The notes below the pieces were generated by a model that saw nothing but the letters and a program-made list of their open reading frames with translations, was not told where the DNA came from and did no database searches. From the NCBI RefSeq assembly GCF_900105455.1, contig NZ_FNSF01000002.1, positions 489,501 to 553,500 on the forward strand: 64,000 nt of DNA, in the 5' to 3' direction. The stretch's first letter is position 1; each line of letters begins with the position of its first letter. The stretch comes from Tenacibaculum sp. MAR_2009_124. Its GTDB lineage: Bacteria > Bacteroidota > Bacteroidia > Flavobacteriales > Flavobacteriaceae. Below, piece after piece: positions 18,842 to 29,241 of this stretch. Position numbers and translations under genes: made by a program.

Positions 18842-20128
18842 ATGTCAGATATAGCAAAATTACAAATTGGCGAAAGCATATATGAGTTTCCTTTGGTAAA
18901 AGGGGCGGAAAATGAAACTGCAATTGATATAAAAACTCTTAGAGGTGCAACTGGAGGAGTAGTTACAATTGATCCAGGTTTCAAAAACACAGGTTCTTGC
19001 CAAAGTGCTATAACATTTCTTGACGGAGAAAAAGGTATTTTAAGATATAGAGGGTATTCAATTGAAGAATTGGCCGAAAAAGCAGATTTCTTGGAAGTTG
19101 CTTATTTATTAATTTTTGGTGAATTACCTACGAAGGAGCAGTTAGATAAATTCTATAATGATATATTAGATAATGCTATAGTAGATGATGACATTAAAAA
19201 AATATTAGATGCATTTCCAAAGAATGCACACCCGATGGGAATTTTATCTTCATTAACTTCTGCACTAACTGCATTTAATCCTACTTCTGTAAATGTTGAT
19301 TCAGAAGAAGAAATGTATAATGCAATTGTGAAGATAATGGGGAAATTTCCAGTTTTAGTTGCTTGGTCTATGCGCAAGAAGACAGGAATGCCTTTACATT
19401 ACGGTTCTCGTAAATTAGGATATGTTGAAAATATCTTAACAATGATGTTCCAAAAACCTAACGACGAGTATGATATAAATCCTATCTTGTTAAATGCGTT
19501 AGATAAACTTCTAATTTTACACGCTGATCATGAACAAAATTGTTCAACCTCAACAGTAAGGATTGTAGGATCTTCTCATGCTGGTTTATTTCCATCAATA
19601 GCAGCAGGTATTTCTGCGCTTTGGGGGCCTTTACACGGAGGCGCGAACCAAGCGGTTTTAGAAATGTTAGAAGGAATTAAGGCAGATGGAGGAGATACTA
19701 AAAAATATATGGGGAAAGCGAAAGATAAAGAAGATCCTTTCCGTTTAATGGGATTCGGACACCGTGTTTATAAAAACTTTGATCCAAGAGCAAGAATAAT
19801 AAAAAAAGCAGCAGATGAAGTTTTAGCAGATTTAGGTGTTGAAGATCCTGTTTTAGATATAGCAAAAGGATTGGAAAAAGAAGCTTTAAGTGATGAGTAC
19901 TTTGTAAATAGAAAATTATATCCAAACGTAGATTTCTATTCAGGGATAATTTATAGAGCAATGGGAATACCTGTTGAAATGTTTACAGTTATGTTTGCAC
20001 TTGGGCGTTTACCAGGTTGGATAGCGCAGTGGAGAGAAATGAGGTTACGTAAAGAGCCTATCGGTAGACCTCGTCAGGTTTATACAGGAGCAAACGAAAG
20101 ATCATTTGTTAAGTTAGAGGACAGATAA
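18842..20128 (+). CDS. gltA: Citrate synthase
   Basis: This enzyme joins acetyl-CoA and oxaloacetate to citrate, the first step of the TCA cycle. The 428-residue product is of the type II (hexameric, NADH-sensitive) length. Active-site regions are visible: SSHAGLFPSIAAGISALWGP, PLHGGANQAVLEML with the catalytic His, GFGHRVYKNFDPRA, and NVDFYSGIIYRAMGIP with the catalytic Asp. It is followed by a terminator and then the arginase-family gene. Confidence 0.97.
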   Translation: MSDIAKLQIGESIYEFPLVKGAENETAIDIKTLRGATGGVVTIDPGFKNTGSCQSAITFLDGEKGILRYRGYSIEELAEKADFLEVAYLLIFGELPTKEQLDKFYNDILDNAIVDDDIKKILDAFPKNAHPMGILSSLTSALTAFNPTSVNVDSEEEMYNAIVKIMGKFPVLVAWSMRKKTGMPLHYGSRKLGYVENILTMMFQKPNDEYDINPILLNALDKLLILHADHEQNCSTSTVRIVGSSHAGLFPSIAAGISALWGPLHGGANQAVLEMLEGIKADGGDTKKYMGKAKDKEDPFRLMGFGHRVYKNFDPRARIIKKAADEVLADLGVEDPVLDIAKGLEKEALSDEYFVNRKLYPNVDFYSGIIYRAMGIPVEMFTVMFALGRLPGWIAQWREMRLRKEPIGRPRQVYTGANERSFVKLEDR

Positions 20129-20145
20129 AAAATAACCAATAACCG

Positions 20146-20178
20146 AATGTCATTTAAATATTTAAATGGCATTTTTTT
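20146..20178 (+). terminator. Intrinsic terminator after gltA
   Basis: AATGTCATTTAAAT pairs with ATTTAAATGGCATT (one G-T pair), directly followed by a run of T residues. It lies about 18 nt after the gltA stop. Confidence 0.85.
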
Positions 20179-20244
20179 ATTGAAGAGAGAAAAGAAAAGA
20201 TTAAATCATTTTCATCGACTTCAATAAGTTTTAAAATTTTAGAG

Positions 20245-21198
20245 ATGAAGGAAATTAAAATAATTAAAAACCGATCTGATATTGGAGCAGGAACGCGGGG
20301 TTCTGATATGGGAATTGATGCTATTGAAATAGCAGCCATTAATAAAGGAAGTAATTATTTCGATAGATATGATTTTGAAGATGTAATTACAGAAAATGAA
20401 TCTATTTACGATAAGAAAAATAATTCTTTTGCGAAACGAATTGAAAATGTTTTCAATCAATGTAAACGACTTTCAAATCATGTAAAAGTAAATCTTCAAG
20501 AAGGAAAGTTTCCCGTGGTAATATCAGGTGACCATTCATCTGCGTTAGGAACTATAAGTGGTGTAAAAGCTGCGAACCCTACAAAAAGAGTTGGGGTTAT
20601 ATGGATTGATGCTCATGGAGATTTACATTCACCATACACCTCTCCTTCTGGAAATATTCATGGTATGCCTTTGGCGGCCGTAATTGCGGATGATAATTTA
20701 GATTGTCAAATAAACGATATCGATAGAGAAACTTCAGAGTTTTGGGATAGAATGAAAAATATTGGTACTCCTGGACAAAAAGTGTTAGGAGAAGATATCG
20801 TGTTTTTTGGTGTTCGTGACACAGAGATGCCTGAAGATAAGCAAATGGAAAAATTCGGAATCAAAAATTATATGGTTGCCGAATCTCGTCACAGGGGAAT
20901 TGACGTTTGTGTTAATGAAGCATTAGAGAAATTAAGTAACTGTGATGTTTTATATGTATCTTTTGATGTAGATGCAATGGATTGCGATATGATTTCTTAC
21001 GGTACAGGAACACCTGTGTCTAAAGGATTTGATCAGTTTGAGGTGATAGAAATCATTAAATTGTTACTAAAAAGTACAAAGGTAGCCTGTCTGGAGCTAG
21101 TTGAAGTAAATCCTTTATTAGACAACAAAGGGAATAAAATGGCTGAAACGGCTTTTGATGTGTTAGATTCAATTACTCAGGAGATTGAAAATCTCTAA
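20245..21198 (+). CDS. Arginase / agmatinase-family ureohydrolase, probably arginase
   Basis: Ureohydrolases release urea from arginine or related guanidino compounds using two Mn ions. The 317-residue product shows the metal-binding motifs in order: ISGDHSSALGTISG, IWIDAHGDLHSP (DAHxD) with SGNIHGMPLAA, and SFDVDAMDCDMISYGTGTP (DxDxxD). The GTGTPVSKG stretch and general form fit arginase better than agmatinase, but substrate cannot be fixed. It follows gltA after a terminator, and a CtlX-type gene lies 15 kb away. Confidence 0.85.
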   Translation: MKEIKIIKNRSDIGAGTRGSDMGIDAIEIAAINKGSNYFDRYDFEDVITENESIYDKKNNSFAKRIENVFNQCKRLSNHVKVNLQEGKFPVVISGDHSSALGTISGVKAANPTKRVGVIWIDAHGDLHSPYTSPSGNIHGMPLAAVIADDNLDCQINDIDRETSEFWDRMKNIGTPGQKVLGEDIVFFGVRDTEMPEDKQMEKFGIKNYMVAESRHRGIDVCVNEALEKLSNCDVLYVSFDVDAMDCDMISYGTGTPVSKGFDQFEVIEIIKLLLKSTKVACLELVEVNPLLDNKGNKMAETAFDVLDSITQEIENL

Positions 21199-21211
21199 AA
21201 AATAAAAAATT

Positions 21212-21246
21212 AAAAAAGTCTTGTGTTTAACAAGACTTTTTTTTTG
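21212..21246 (+). terminator. Intrinsic terminator between convergent arginase and MBL genes
   Basis: AAAAAAGTCTTGT pairs with ACAAGACTTTTTT around GTTTA, with T residues after it and A residues before it. It can work in both directions, serving the converging minus-strand gene at 21260 as well. Confidence 0.85.
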
Positions 21247-21259
21247 AAATGAATATTCA

Positions 21260-22132
21260 TTATAATTTAATAGTTTCGCCTTCAAAAGGTATTTGAAATC
21301 TACTTTTAATACTTTTTACTTGAAATTTAACATGTTCTTTTAAACTTTCTTTAGATAAACTGCAATGGTTAATAGCATCCATATGCATGGGAATAATAAC
21401 TGCATTTTGATGTTCTTTAGCAATTGTAATAAGCTCCTCTTTTGTGAGGGTCATGGTTATTCCAGGAGATAATACAGGGTTTACTTGAGAAAAACTGCAC
21501 TCACCTGTATTTGCAACAATAAAGTCAGGAGAAATATTTAGTAAAGCATTTTTTAAATAAGAATCCAATATAGCATCTCCAGTAATAAATATACTTTTGT
21601 TCTTGTTAGATATGGAAAATGAAGAAGATTCTCCGAAAGGAGGTGTTCCCGTAGCTCCTTCATGATGATGCACTTCGAATCGATTTATTTTAATATCACC
21701 CCAAAAAGTTTCCTTATCAATGCTTTTAACATTTGTGAAGCCTTTGGATAGAATCATTTTTAGATCATAAGGTTGACAAAATATTTTTTTATCCTTAGGG
21801 ATAAGCTTTTCGGAGGCTATATCAAAGTGATCTGGATGATAGTGTGTAATAAGAATAGCATCTGAACTATTTATTATTTCGTCAGTAGATATTGGTAATT
21901 CATTTTGTGGGTTTCGATTATTGTTTGAAAAAGGAATAGGTTCTAGTTCTCCTTTTTTAGATAAAACAGGATCGACAAGAAGTCTTTTTGAATTTATGGT
22001 CAGTATAAAAGTGGCTTGTCTAATAAAACGTATAGAGGTTTGAGATTTATTCGAATTTAGTATTTGTTTTGTGTTCTGACATGAAAAGTAAATGATAAAA
22101 ATAAATAGACATAAAAGAGATCTTTTCTTCAT
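21260..22132 (-). CDS. Metallo-beta-lactamase-fold lipoprotein (UlaG-like)
   Basis: A 290-residue product from the ATG at 22132, which gives a proper lipoprotein signal (MKKRSLLCLFIFIIYFSC); an in-frame start at 22162 would add ten polar residues. The mature domain has the MBL zinc motif LITHYHPDHFD (HxHxDH form), FEVHHHEG, FITGDAILDS and a late His in VIIPMHMDAINH. It resembles UlaG-type hydrolases. Substrate is unknown. It is divergent from the HxlR regulator gene 131 nt away, which probably controls it. Confidence 0.8.
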   Translation of the reverse strand: MKKRSLLCLFIFIIYFSCQNTKQILNSNKSQTSIRFIRQATFILTINSKRLLVDPVLSKKGELEPIPFSNNNRNPQNELPISTDEIINSSDAILITHYHPDHFDIASEKLIPKDKKIFCQPYDLKMILSKGFTNVKSIDKETFWGDIKINRFEVHHHEGATGTPPFGESSSFSISNKNKSIFITGDAILDSYLKNALLNISPDFIVANTGECSFSQVNPVLSPGITMTLTKEELITIAKEHQNAVIIPMHMDAINHCSLSKESLKEHVKFQVKSIKSRFQIPFEGETIKL

Positions 22133-22263
22133 TATTGGTTTAATTTTGTTATTTACCGACAAAACTAAGCTCCAATAAGTACTTAAACAATACGTTACTT
22201 TTTGGTGTTTAACGTACCTTTTAGTTAGTCTTTTTGTTTATCAATTATTTATCAAATAAAAAA

Positions 22264-22593
22264 ATGCAAAAAAAAATCACATATTGCCCTTTAGATACTG
22301 CAGTAAATATTATTAGTGGCAAATGGAAGCTGTTTATTTTGGTTAGGTTATTGGAAGGACCGCTGAGATATGGACGTATTAAAGCTTCTTGCACGAATAT
22401 TTCGGAAAAAGTACTAACAAATCAATTGAGAAGCCTTGAAGATTCAGGTATTATTATAAGAAAAGTATACCCTGAAATTCCCCCTAAAGTTGAATATTCT
22501 ATTTCTGAACTAGGTATGGAATTAATGAATGCCCTTAAACCTTTATATGAATGGGGTGTGAAATTCGAAGGTACAACGGATAATATAAATTGA
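22264..22593 (+). CDS. HxlR-family transcriptional regulator
   Basis: A 109-residue winged-helix DNA-binding protein from the ATG at 22264; an upstream in-frame ATG at 22234 would add ten residues. Family motifs are CPLDTAVNIISGKWKLFILV and GRIKASCTNISEKVLTNQLR followed by LEDSGIIIRKVYPEIPPKVE. HxlR proteins often sense redox or electrophile stress through a Cys near the N terminus, and Cys8 (YCPLD) is present. Divergence from the MBL gene suggests it regulates that gene. Confidence 0.88.
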   Translation: MQKKITYCPLDTAVNIISGKWKLFILVRLLEGPLRYGRIKASCTNISEKVLTNQLRSLEDSGIIIRKVYPEIPPKVEYSISELGMELMNALKPLYEWGVKFEGTTDNIN

Positions 22594-22830
22594 AAACCAA
22601 AAATAATAGCCTTGAGTAGACTTGATTAAATGATAAAGGATCTTTACCTAAAGATTCACATATGATTTCTCTGTAATGTTTGTCGTGATTTCTAAGTTTT
22701 TTGTTTTATAGATATTTAATGTATTGAAAAACATGAGTTTGTTTTGTTTTTGAGTTCTGGTAATTCATTTTTTTAGGTTGGAGTAATAGAAAATCCAGAA
22801 GAAAAGAATGTAATTCATTTAATAAAGGCT

Positions 22831-22838
22831 TATATTTG
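22831..22838 (+). promoter_or_regulatory. Candidate -7 element of the thiamine operon
   Basis: TATATTTG matches TAnnTTTG exactly and lies 8 nt before the first paired base of the TPP aptamer, so transcription would start right at the aptamer. A TTG at -33 is not seen at the expected spacing. The region 22594-22830 shows no other feature. Confidence 0.5.
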
Positions 22839-22846
22839 TACTTGTA

Positions 22847-22926
22847 AACTTTAGGAGTAGCTAGATTACTAGCTTGAGAAATATCCTTAGAACCTGATAT
22901 GGTTAACACCAACGTAGGGAAAAGTT
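22847..22926 (+). ncRNA. TPP riboswitch (THI element)
   Basis: The conserved TPP aptamer elements occur in order: the P3-side segment ending GCTTGAGA (consensus GCTGAGA), CCTTAGAACCTGAT (consensus CCTTTGAACCTGAT), GGTTAACACCAACGTAGGGAA for the P4/P5 junction, and a closing P1 helix AACTT/AAGTT. It lies about 80 nt upstream of thiS and heads the complete thi operon. I see no classic terminator between aptamer and thiS, so control is more likely at translation; that part is inference. Confidence 0.93.
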
Positions 22927-23004
22927 GTGAAGATAAACTCACTCAAATAAATAGGTTGAATAAAATCTATTTAACTTCTATAGTTTGCTTAAAATATTCA
23001 TTCA

Positions 23005-23205
23005 ATGCTTATAAAAGTAAACGAGACTCAAAAAGAAATTTCAAGTAATTTAACAGTTAAAGAGCTTGTTGGAGAATTAAAAATCTCTGATAATGGAATT
23101 GCCATCGCCATCAATAATAGTGTTGTAAAAAAAGATGATTGGATCAATCATAAACTTCAAAGTAACGATAATGTATTAATCATCCGATCTACTCAGGGAG
23201 GATAA
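23005..23205 (+). CDS. thiS: Sulfur carrier protein ThiS
   Basis: ThiS is a small ubiquitin-like protein whose C-terminal thiocarboxylate donates sulfur to the thiazole ring. The 66-residue product begins MLIKVNETQKEISSNLTVKE and ends STQGG, with the Gly-Gly end required for adenylation by ThiF. It is the first gene after the TPP riboswitch and lies 42 nt before the thiC start used here. Confidence 0.95.
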   Translation: MLIKVNETQKEISSNLTVKELVGELKISDNGIAIAINNSVVKKDDWINHKLQSNDNVLIIRSTQGG

Positions 23206-25107
<1,902 letters not shown>

Positions 25108-25122
25108 AATATAAAATGATAG

Positions 25123-25166
25123 TTATGAATTACGAATGTTAACATTTTTAAATTCGTAATTCATAA
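25123..25166. repeat. Perfect 15-bp inverted repeat between thiC and the ThiE-like gene
   Basis: TTATGAATTACGAAT (25123-25137) and ATTCGTAATTCATAA (25152-25166) are exact reverse complements with a 14-nt AT-rich spacer. The second arm ends 15 nt before the next start codon. There is no T-run, so simple termination is unlikely. RNA stability, translational control or a repeat-element role are possible. Confidence 0.75.
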
Positions 25167-25181
25167 TTTAAAGTGAAACAT

Positions 25182-25784
25182 ATGATTATTTTAATAGCCC
25201 CAGAGAAAGATGTAGAAAATGAAATAGAGATTTTACATCAATTATTTGAGGCAGGTTTAACCAACTACCATTTAAGAAAACCATTTAAAGGATACGAAGA
25301 GCATTCAGAATATTTGAAGGCTATTGATAAAAAATATCATAATAGGATTGTTGTACACTATTTTCATGAATTACTTAATGAATTTAATTTGAAAGGAGTT
25401 CATTTACAGGAGCAACCTAGAGTTGATTTGAAAGTTCATTTACAGGAATATGTTGAAAGCTTTAAATGTAAGGGGAAATCTGTAAGCAGTTCTTTTCACG
25501 AGCCAGAAATATTGCATAATTGCTCAGTTAATTTTGATTATCATTTATTAAGCCCAGTATTTTCTTCAATATCAAAATCAGGATATAAAGGAAAAGGATT
25601 TGATGTAAATCATATCAATCGAACAATTATAGGGATGGGCGGAATAAATCATTCAACAATAGAAAGAACTTTAGAATTAGGATTTAAAGGTGTTGGTGTT
25701 CTTGGAGGAGTTTGGAATGCAGAAAACCCTATTGAAAGTTTTCAGAAAATAAAGAATGTTTTTGAAATGAGTGTTAGTAGCTAA
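25182..25784 (+). CDS. ThiE/TenI-like protein (probable thiamine phosphate synthase paralogue)
   Basis: A 200-residue TIM-barrel-type protein of the ThiE/TenI superfamily; a GTG at 25173 would add three residues. It starts MIILIAPEKDVENEIEILHQ and has LKGVHLQEQ where ThiE has DGVHLG, and LLSPVFSSISKSGY where ThiE has GPxF. The C terminus IIGMGGINHSTIERTLELGF resembles the phosphate-binding VAIGGV loop. The ThiE pattern NDYxxxA before the DGVHLG loop is missing (here HYFHELLNEF). The true ThiE lies at 26623, so this may be a second, diverged synthase or a TenI-like helper. It lies between thiC and thiD in the thi operon. Confidence 0.75.
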   Translation: MIILIAPEKDVENEIEILHQLFEAGLTNYHLRKPFKGYEEHSEYLKAIDKKYHNRIVVHYFHELLNEFNLKGVHLQEQPRVDLKVHLQEYVESFKCKGKSVSSSFHEPEILHNCSVNFDYHLLSPVFSSISKSGYKGKGFDVNHINRTIIGMGGINHSTIERTLELGFKGVGVLGGVWNAENPIESFQKIKNVFEMSVSS

Positions 25785-25787
25785 AAT

Positions 25788-26543
25788 ATGGATGATAAAA
25801 AGTACATACTTACAATAGCAGGGCTTGACCCTTCGAGTGGAGCAGGAATTACTTCTGATATCAAAACATTCGAATCGTTTGGATTGTATGGACTTTCAGT
25901 TTGTACAGCAGTTACTGTTCAAAACGATGTTGATTTCAGGAATTGTGTTTGGATAGGAGAAGCAGTGATAATTCAGCAGATTGAAACCTTGTTTGAAAGA
26001 TTTGAAATACCAATAGTCAAAATTGGAATTATAGAATCATGGGAAGTTCTACTTAGGATTCAAAAGATACTTAAAAAACTAAACCCTCAGATTGTAATTG
26101 TGTTAGATCCTATATTAAAGGCAAGTGCAGGATTTAATTTTCATTCAGAGAAGAACTATGAAACATTTAATGAGGTATTAAATCTCTGTGATTTCATAAC
26201 ACCTAATTATGATGAAATAAAGGCGTTATTTTCAGAAAAAACAGTGGAAGATACCATTGATCTCATTGCTCAAAAAACCAATATTTATTTAAAAGGAGGG
26301 CATAGAAAAGATAAGAAAGGATGGGATGAGGTGTATCATAGTAAAATTGTTATGGTAAATATTCCTCCTATTTCTAAATCTGTACATCAAAAACACGGAA
26401 GTGGATGCGTTTTGTCAGCAGCACTTGCAGCAAATTTTTACAATAACCTACCTATAGAAGATAAAAGTAGAAATGTAAAAAAATACATAGAAGAATATCT
26501 TAACTCAGATACTTCCCTTTTGGGAAGGCATAAATATATTTAA
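25788..26543 (+). CDS. thiD: Hydroxymethylpyrimidine/phosphomethylpyrimidine kinase ThiD
   Basis: ThiD phosphorylates HMP and HMP-phosphate to make HMP-PP for coupling to thiazole. The 251-residue ribokinase-fold protein starts YILTIAGLDPSSGAGITSDI and has the GLYGLSVCTAVTVQND stretch. LDPILKASAG and KHGSGCVLSAALAANF (anion hole and catalytic Asp-equivalent region; GSGC where many have GTGC) follow. It starts 3 nt after the ThiE-like gene, so translation is probably coupled. Confidence 0.93.
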   Translation: MDDKKYILTIAGLDPSSGAGITSDIKTFESFGLYGLSVCTAVTVQNDVDFRNCVWIGEAVIIQQIETLFERFEIPIVKIGIIESWEVLLRIQKILKKLNPQIVIVLDPILKASAGFNFHSEKNYETFNEVLNLCDFITPNYDEIKALFSEKTVEDTIDLIAQKTNIYLKGGHRKDKKGWDEVYHSKIVMVNIPPISKSVHQKHGSGCVLSAALAANFYNNLPIEDKSRNVKKYIEEYLNSDTSLLGRHKYI

Positions 26544-26570
26544 GTTAATAATTGACTGATTAGAGAAAAA

Positions 26571-26597
26571 CAACAAACAACAAACAACAAACAACAA
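26571..26597 (+). repeat. CAACAAA tandem repeat in the thiE leader
   Basis: Nearly four copies of the 7-nt unit CAACAAA lie in the 79-nt thiD-thiE gap, about 25 nt before the thiE start. The stretch is free of G and unlikely to fold, so it may act as an unstructured ribosome-entry leader. Confidence 0.7.
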
Positions 26598-26622
26598 TAA
26601 CAACTAAACTACATAAAACGAA

Positions 26623-27264
26623 ATGATTAGTAAACTACAATATATAACGCAAGGGAATACCCCAGAGGGACATATAGAAAATTTACAAAAGGCCTGTTCT
26701 TATGGTGCAGAGTGGATTCAACTTAGATTAAAGAATGTTGATGAGCAAACTATTTTAGAAATAGCAAAAGAAGCAAGGGCCATTACAAATCATTTTCAAA
26801 CTCGATTAATAATAAACGATTATTATCAAATAGCAAAAGAAGTTACGGCCGATGGTGTTCATTTAGGTAAGAAGGATACTTGTCCTTTAGTAGCGAAAAA
26901 ATATTTGGGAAAGATGTATACTGTTGGTGGTACAGCCAATACGTTAGAAGATTGTAAAGAACTAGTTAAAAAAGGTGTAAACTATATTGGTTTAGGACCT
27001 TTTAGATTTACCGAAACAAAGAAAGATTTAAGTCCAGTATTGGGGATACAAGGCTATCAACTAATTGTCGAAGAGTTGGCTAAAGAAATACCAATTGTAG
27101 CAATAGGAGGAGTAACGTTAAAAGATGTTTCTCTTTTATTAAAAACAGGAATACATGGAGTGGCTGTATCTTCCGAAATAACTCAAAGTTTTAGTACAAT
27201 TCCTGCGTTTCACACGCTTCTAAAAGGAGGAAGTACAATGGAAAAAGTATATAAGTTTAGCTAG
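26623..27264 (+). CDS. thiE: Thiamine phosphate synthase ThiE
   Basis: ThiE joins HMP-PP and thiazole phosphate to thiamine phosphate. The 213-residue TIM barrel shows the classical motifs: WIQLRLKNVD, RLIINDYYQIAKEVTADGVH, LGKKDTCPLVAKKYLG, YTVGGTANT, YIGLGPFRFTETKKD and IPIVAIGGVTLKDVSLLLKT. All substrate- and Mg-binding regions are present, so this is the canonical ThiE of the operon, in contrast to the diverged copy at 25182. Confidence 0.95.
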   Translation: MISKLQYITQGNTPEGHIENLQKACSYGAEWIQLRLKNVDEQTILEIAKEARAITNHFQTRLIINDYYQIAKEVTADGVHLGKKDTCPLVAKKYLGKMYTVGGTANTLEDCKELVKKGVNYIGLGPFRFTETKKDLSPVLGIQGYQLIVEELAKEIPIVAIGGVTLKDVSLLLKTGIHGVAVSSEITQSFSTIPAFHTLLKGGSTMEKVYKFS

Positions 27265-27288
27265 TATTAAACTTTTTTAAATAAAATC

Positions 27289-28056
27289 ATGACAACATTA
27301 AAAATAGCAGATAAAACATTTAACTCTCGATTATTTACGGGAACTGGAAAATTTAGCTCATCTCAATTAATGAGAGATGCGTTATTGGTTTCTGAAAGTG
27401 AATTAATAACTGTTGCTTTAAAAAGAGTAGATGTTCAAAATGAAGAAGATGATATTTTAACTCATTTAGGGCATTCTAGAATTAATTTATTACCTAATAC
27501 TTCAGGGGTAAGAACGGCTAAGGAAGCAGTTTTTGCAGCAGAGTTATCTCGTGAAGCATTAGAAACAAATTGGGTTAAATTAGAAATTCATCCTGATCCT
27601 AGGTATTTATTACCAGATCCAATTGAAACATTGAATGCCGCTGAGCAATTGGTAAAAAAAGGTTTTGTAGTAATGCCATATATCCATGCTGACCCTGTTT
27701 TATGTAAGCGATTGGAAGAAGTAGGTGTTCAGTGTGTAATGCCCCTTGGAGCGCCAATAGGAAGTAACAAAGGCTTAAAGACATTAGAATTTCTTGAGAT
27801 TATTATAGAACAATCAAATGTACCAGTGGTTGTGGATGCGGGGATCGGTTCTCCATCACATGCAGCACATGCCATGGAACTAGGAGCAGATGCAGTATTG
27901 GTAAATACAGCCATTGCGGTATCTCAAAATCCGGTAGAAATGGCAAAGGCGTTTAAAATGGGAGTTGAAGCTGGAAGAATGGCTTATGAAGCGAAATTGG
28001 CACCTGTAAAAAAACAAGCAGAAGCAAGCAGCCCATTAACAAGTTTTTTAAATTAA
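27289..28056 (+). CDS. thiG: Thiazole synthase ThiG
   Basis: ThiG condenses deoxyxylulose phosphate, dehydroglycine and ThiS thiocarboxylate into the thiazole phosphate ring. The 255-residue barrel has [20 protein letters not shown], the Schiff-base Lys region [35 protein letters not shown], and [20 protein letters not shown] with [12 protein letters not shown] at the phosphate site. Length is normal. It forms a complex with ThiH, encoded next. Confidence 0.97.
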   Translation: MTTLKIADKTFNSRLFTGTGKFSSSQLMRDALLVSESELITVALKRVDVQNEEDDILTHLGHSRINLLPNTSGVRTAKEAVFAAELSREALETNWVKLEIHPDPRYLLPDPIETLNAAEQLVKKGFVVMPYIHADPVLCKRLEEVGVQCVMPLGAPIGSNKGLKTLEFLEIIIEQSNVPVVVDAGIGSPSHAAHAMELGADAVLVNTAIAVSQNPVEMAKAFKMGVEAGRMAYEAKLAPVKKQAEASSPLTSFLN

Positions 28057-28071
28057 AAGATTCATTTAATA

Positions 28072-29184
28072 ATGGATAATTCTTTTAGAGATATATTCGA
28101 TCAATATAATTGGGACGAAACTCTTTCGAGTATTTTAACAAAAACTCAAGAAGATGTTCTGTATGCATTAGGAAAGCAGAAAAGAGACTTAGAAGATTTT
28201 AAGGCTTTAATATCTCCTGCCGCCAAGCCGTTTTTAGAACAGTTGGCACAGATGAGTAGAATGCTAACAAAAAAACGTTTTGGGAATACAATTCAAATGT
28301 ACGCTCCAATGTACCTTAGCAATGAATGTCAAAACATTTGTACGTACTGTGGATTCAGTTTTACGAATAAGATTCCGAGACGTACATTAACTGATGCAGA
28401 GATATTACAAGAGGTTAGTTTTTTAAAAGAGAAAGGATATGATCATATATTGCTAGTAACAGGGGAAGCTAATAGAACCGTAGGAGTTGACTATATAAAA
28501 AATGCAGTAGAACTTATTCGATCTAAATTCTCGAACATAACCATTGAAGTTCAGCCTTTAGATCAAGAGGAATATGAGTCGTTGATAGAGAGTGGTTTGT
28601 ATGCTGTTTTAGTGTATCAAGAAACTTATCACGAGCAAGAGTATAAAAAACATCATCCAAAAGGGAAGAAGTCCAATTTTTACTACAGATTAGAGACACC
28701 AGATAGGTTGGGTAAAGCGGGAATTCATAAAATCGGTTTGGGAGCATTGTTTGGGCTAGAGGATTGGAGAGTAGATAGTTTTTTCACTGCATTGCATTTA
28801 AAATATTTGCAAAAAAATTACTGGAAAACAAAATATTCTATTTCTTTTCCAAGATTGCGTCCTCATTCCGGAGGACTTGAGCCTAAAGTAGAAATGAAAG
28901 ACAAAGATCTAGTACAATTAATTTGTGCTTTTCGCTTGTTGGATGAAGATTTGGAATTATCAATGTCGACTAGAGAAAGTGAAATCTTTAGAAATAATAT
29001 TGTTAATTTAGGAGCGACTTCTATCAGTGCCGAATCTAAAACAAATCCTGGAGGTTATAGTGTAGCACCTCAGTCATTAGAGCAGTTTGAAATTTCTGAT
29101 GAAAGGAGCACAGAAGAAATTGTGTCTATGCTAAAACAACAAGGATTAGAGGTTGTTTGGAAAGACTGGGAGCATTTTAAATAA
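28072..29184 (+). CDS. thiH: 2-iminoacetate synthase ThiH (tyrosine lyase)
   Basis: ThiH is a radical SAM enzyme that cleaves tyrosine to dehydroglycine and p-cresol for thiazole synthesis under low-oxygen conditions. The 370-residue product has the CxxxCxxC cluster motif at Cys86, Cys90 and Cys93 (ECQNICTYCGF). LLVTGEANRTVGVDYI and the C-terminal SMSTRESEIFRNNIVNLGAT also match the family. Use of ThiH rather than ThiO fits the lack of a thiO gene here. It lies 15 nt after thiG. Confidence 0.97.
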   Translation: MDNSFRDIFDQYNWDETLSSILTKTQEDVLYALGKQKRDLEDFKALISPAAKPFLEQLAQMSRMLTKKRFGNTIQMYAPMYLSNECQNICTYCGFSFTNKIPRRTLTDAEILQEVSFLKEKGYDHILLVTGEANRTVGVDYIKNAVELIRSKFSNITIEVQPLDQEEYESLIESGLYAVLVYQETYHEQEYKKHHPKGKKSNFYYRLETPDRLGKAGIHKIGLGALFGLEDWRVDSFFTALHLKYLQKNYWKTKYSISFPRLRPHSGGLEPKVEMKDKDLVQLICAFRLLDEDLELSMSTRESEIFRNNIVNLGATSISAESKTNPGGYSVAPQSLEQFEISDERSTEEIVSMLKQQGLEVVWKDWEHFK

Positions 29185-29241
29185 TTAACCTTAGTTATTT
29201 AAAATTTAGAAAAGACACCCAGAAATTAAAAGCTTAATATA

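Noticed and set aside
22706-22942. A 78-codon minus-strand open frame upstream of thiS
   Set aside because: It covers the TPP riboswitch on the opposite strand and has no credible start or protein features.
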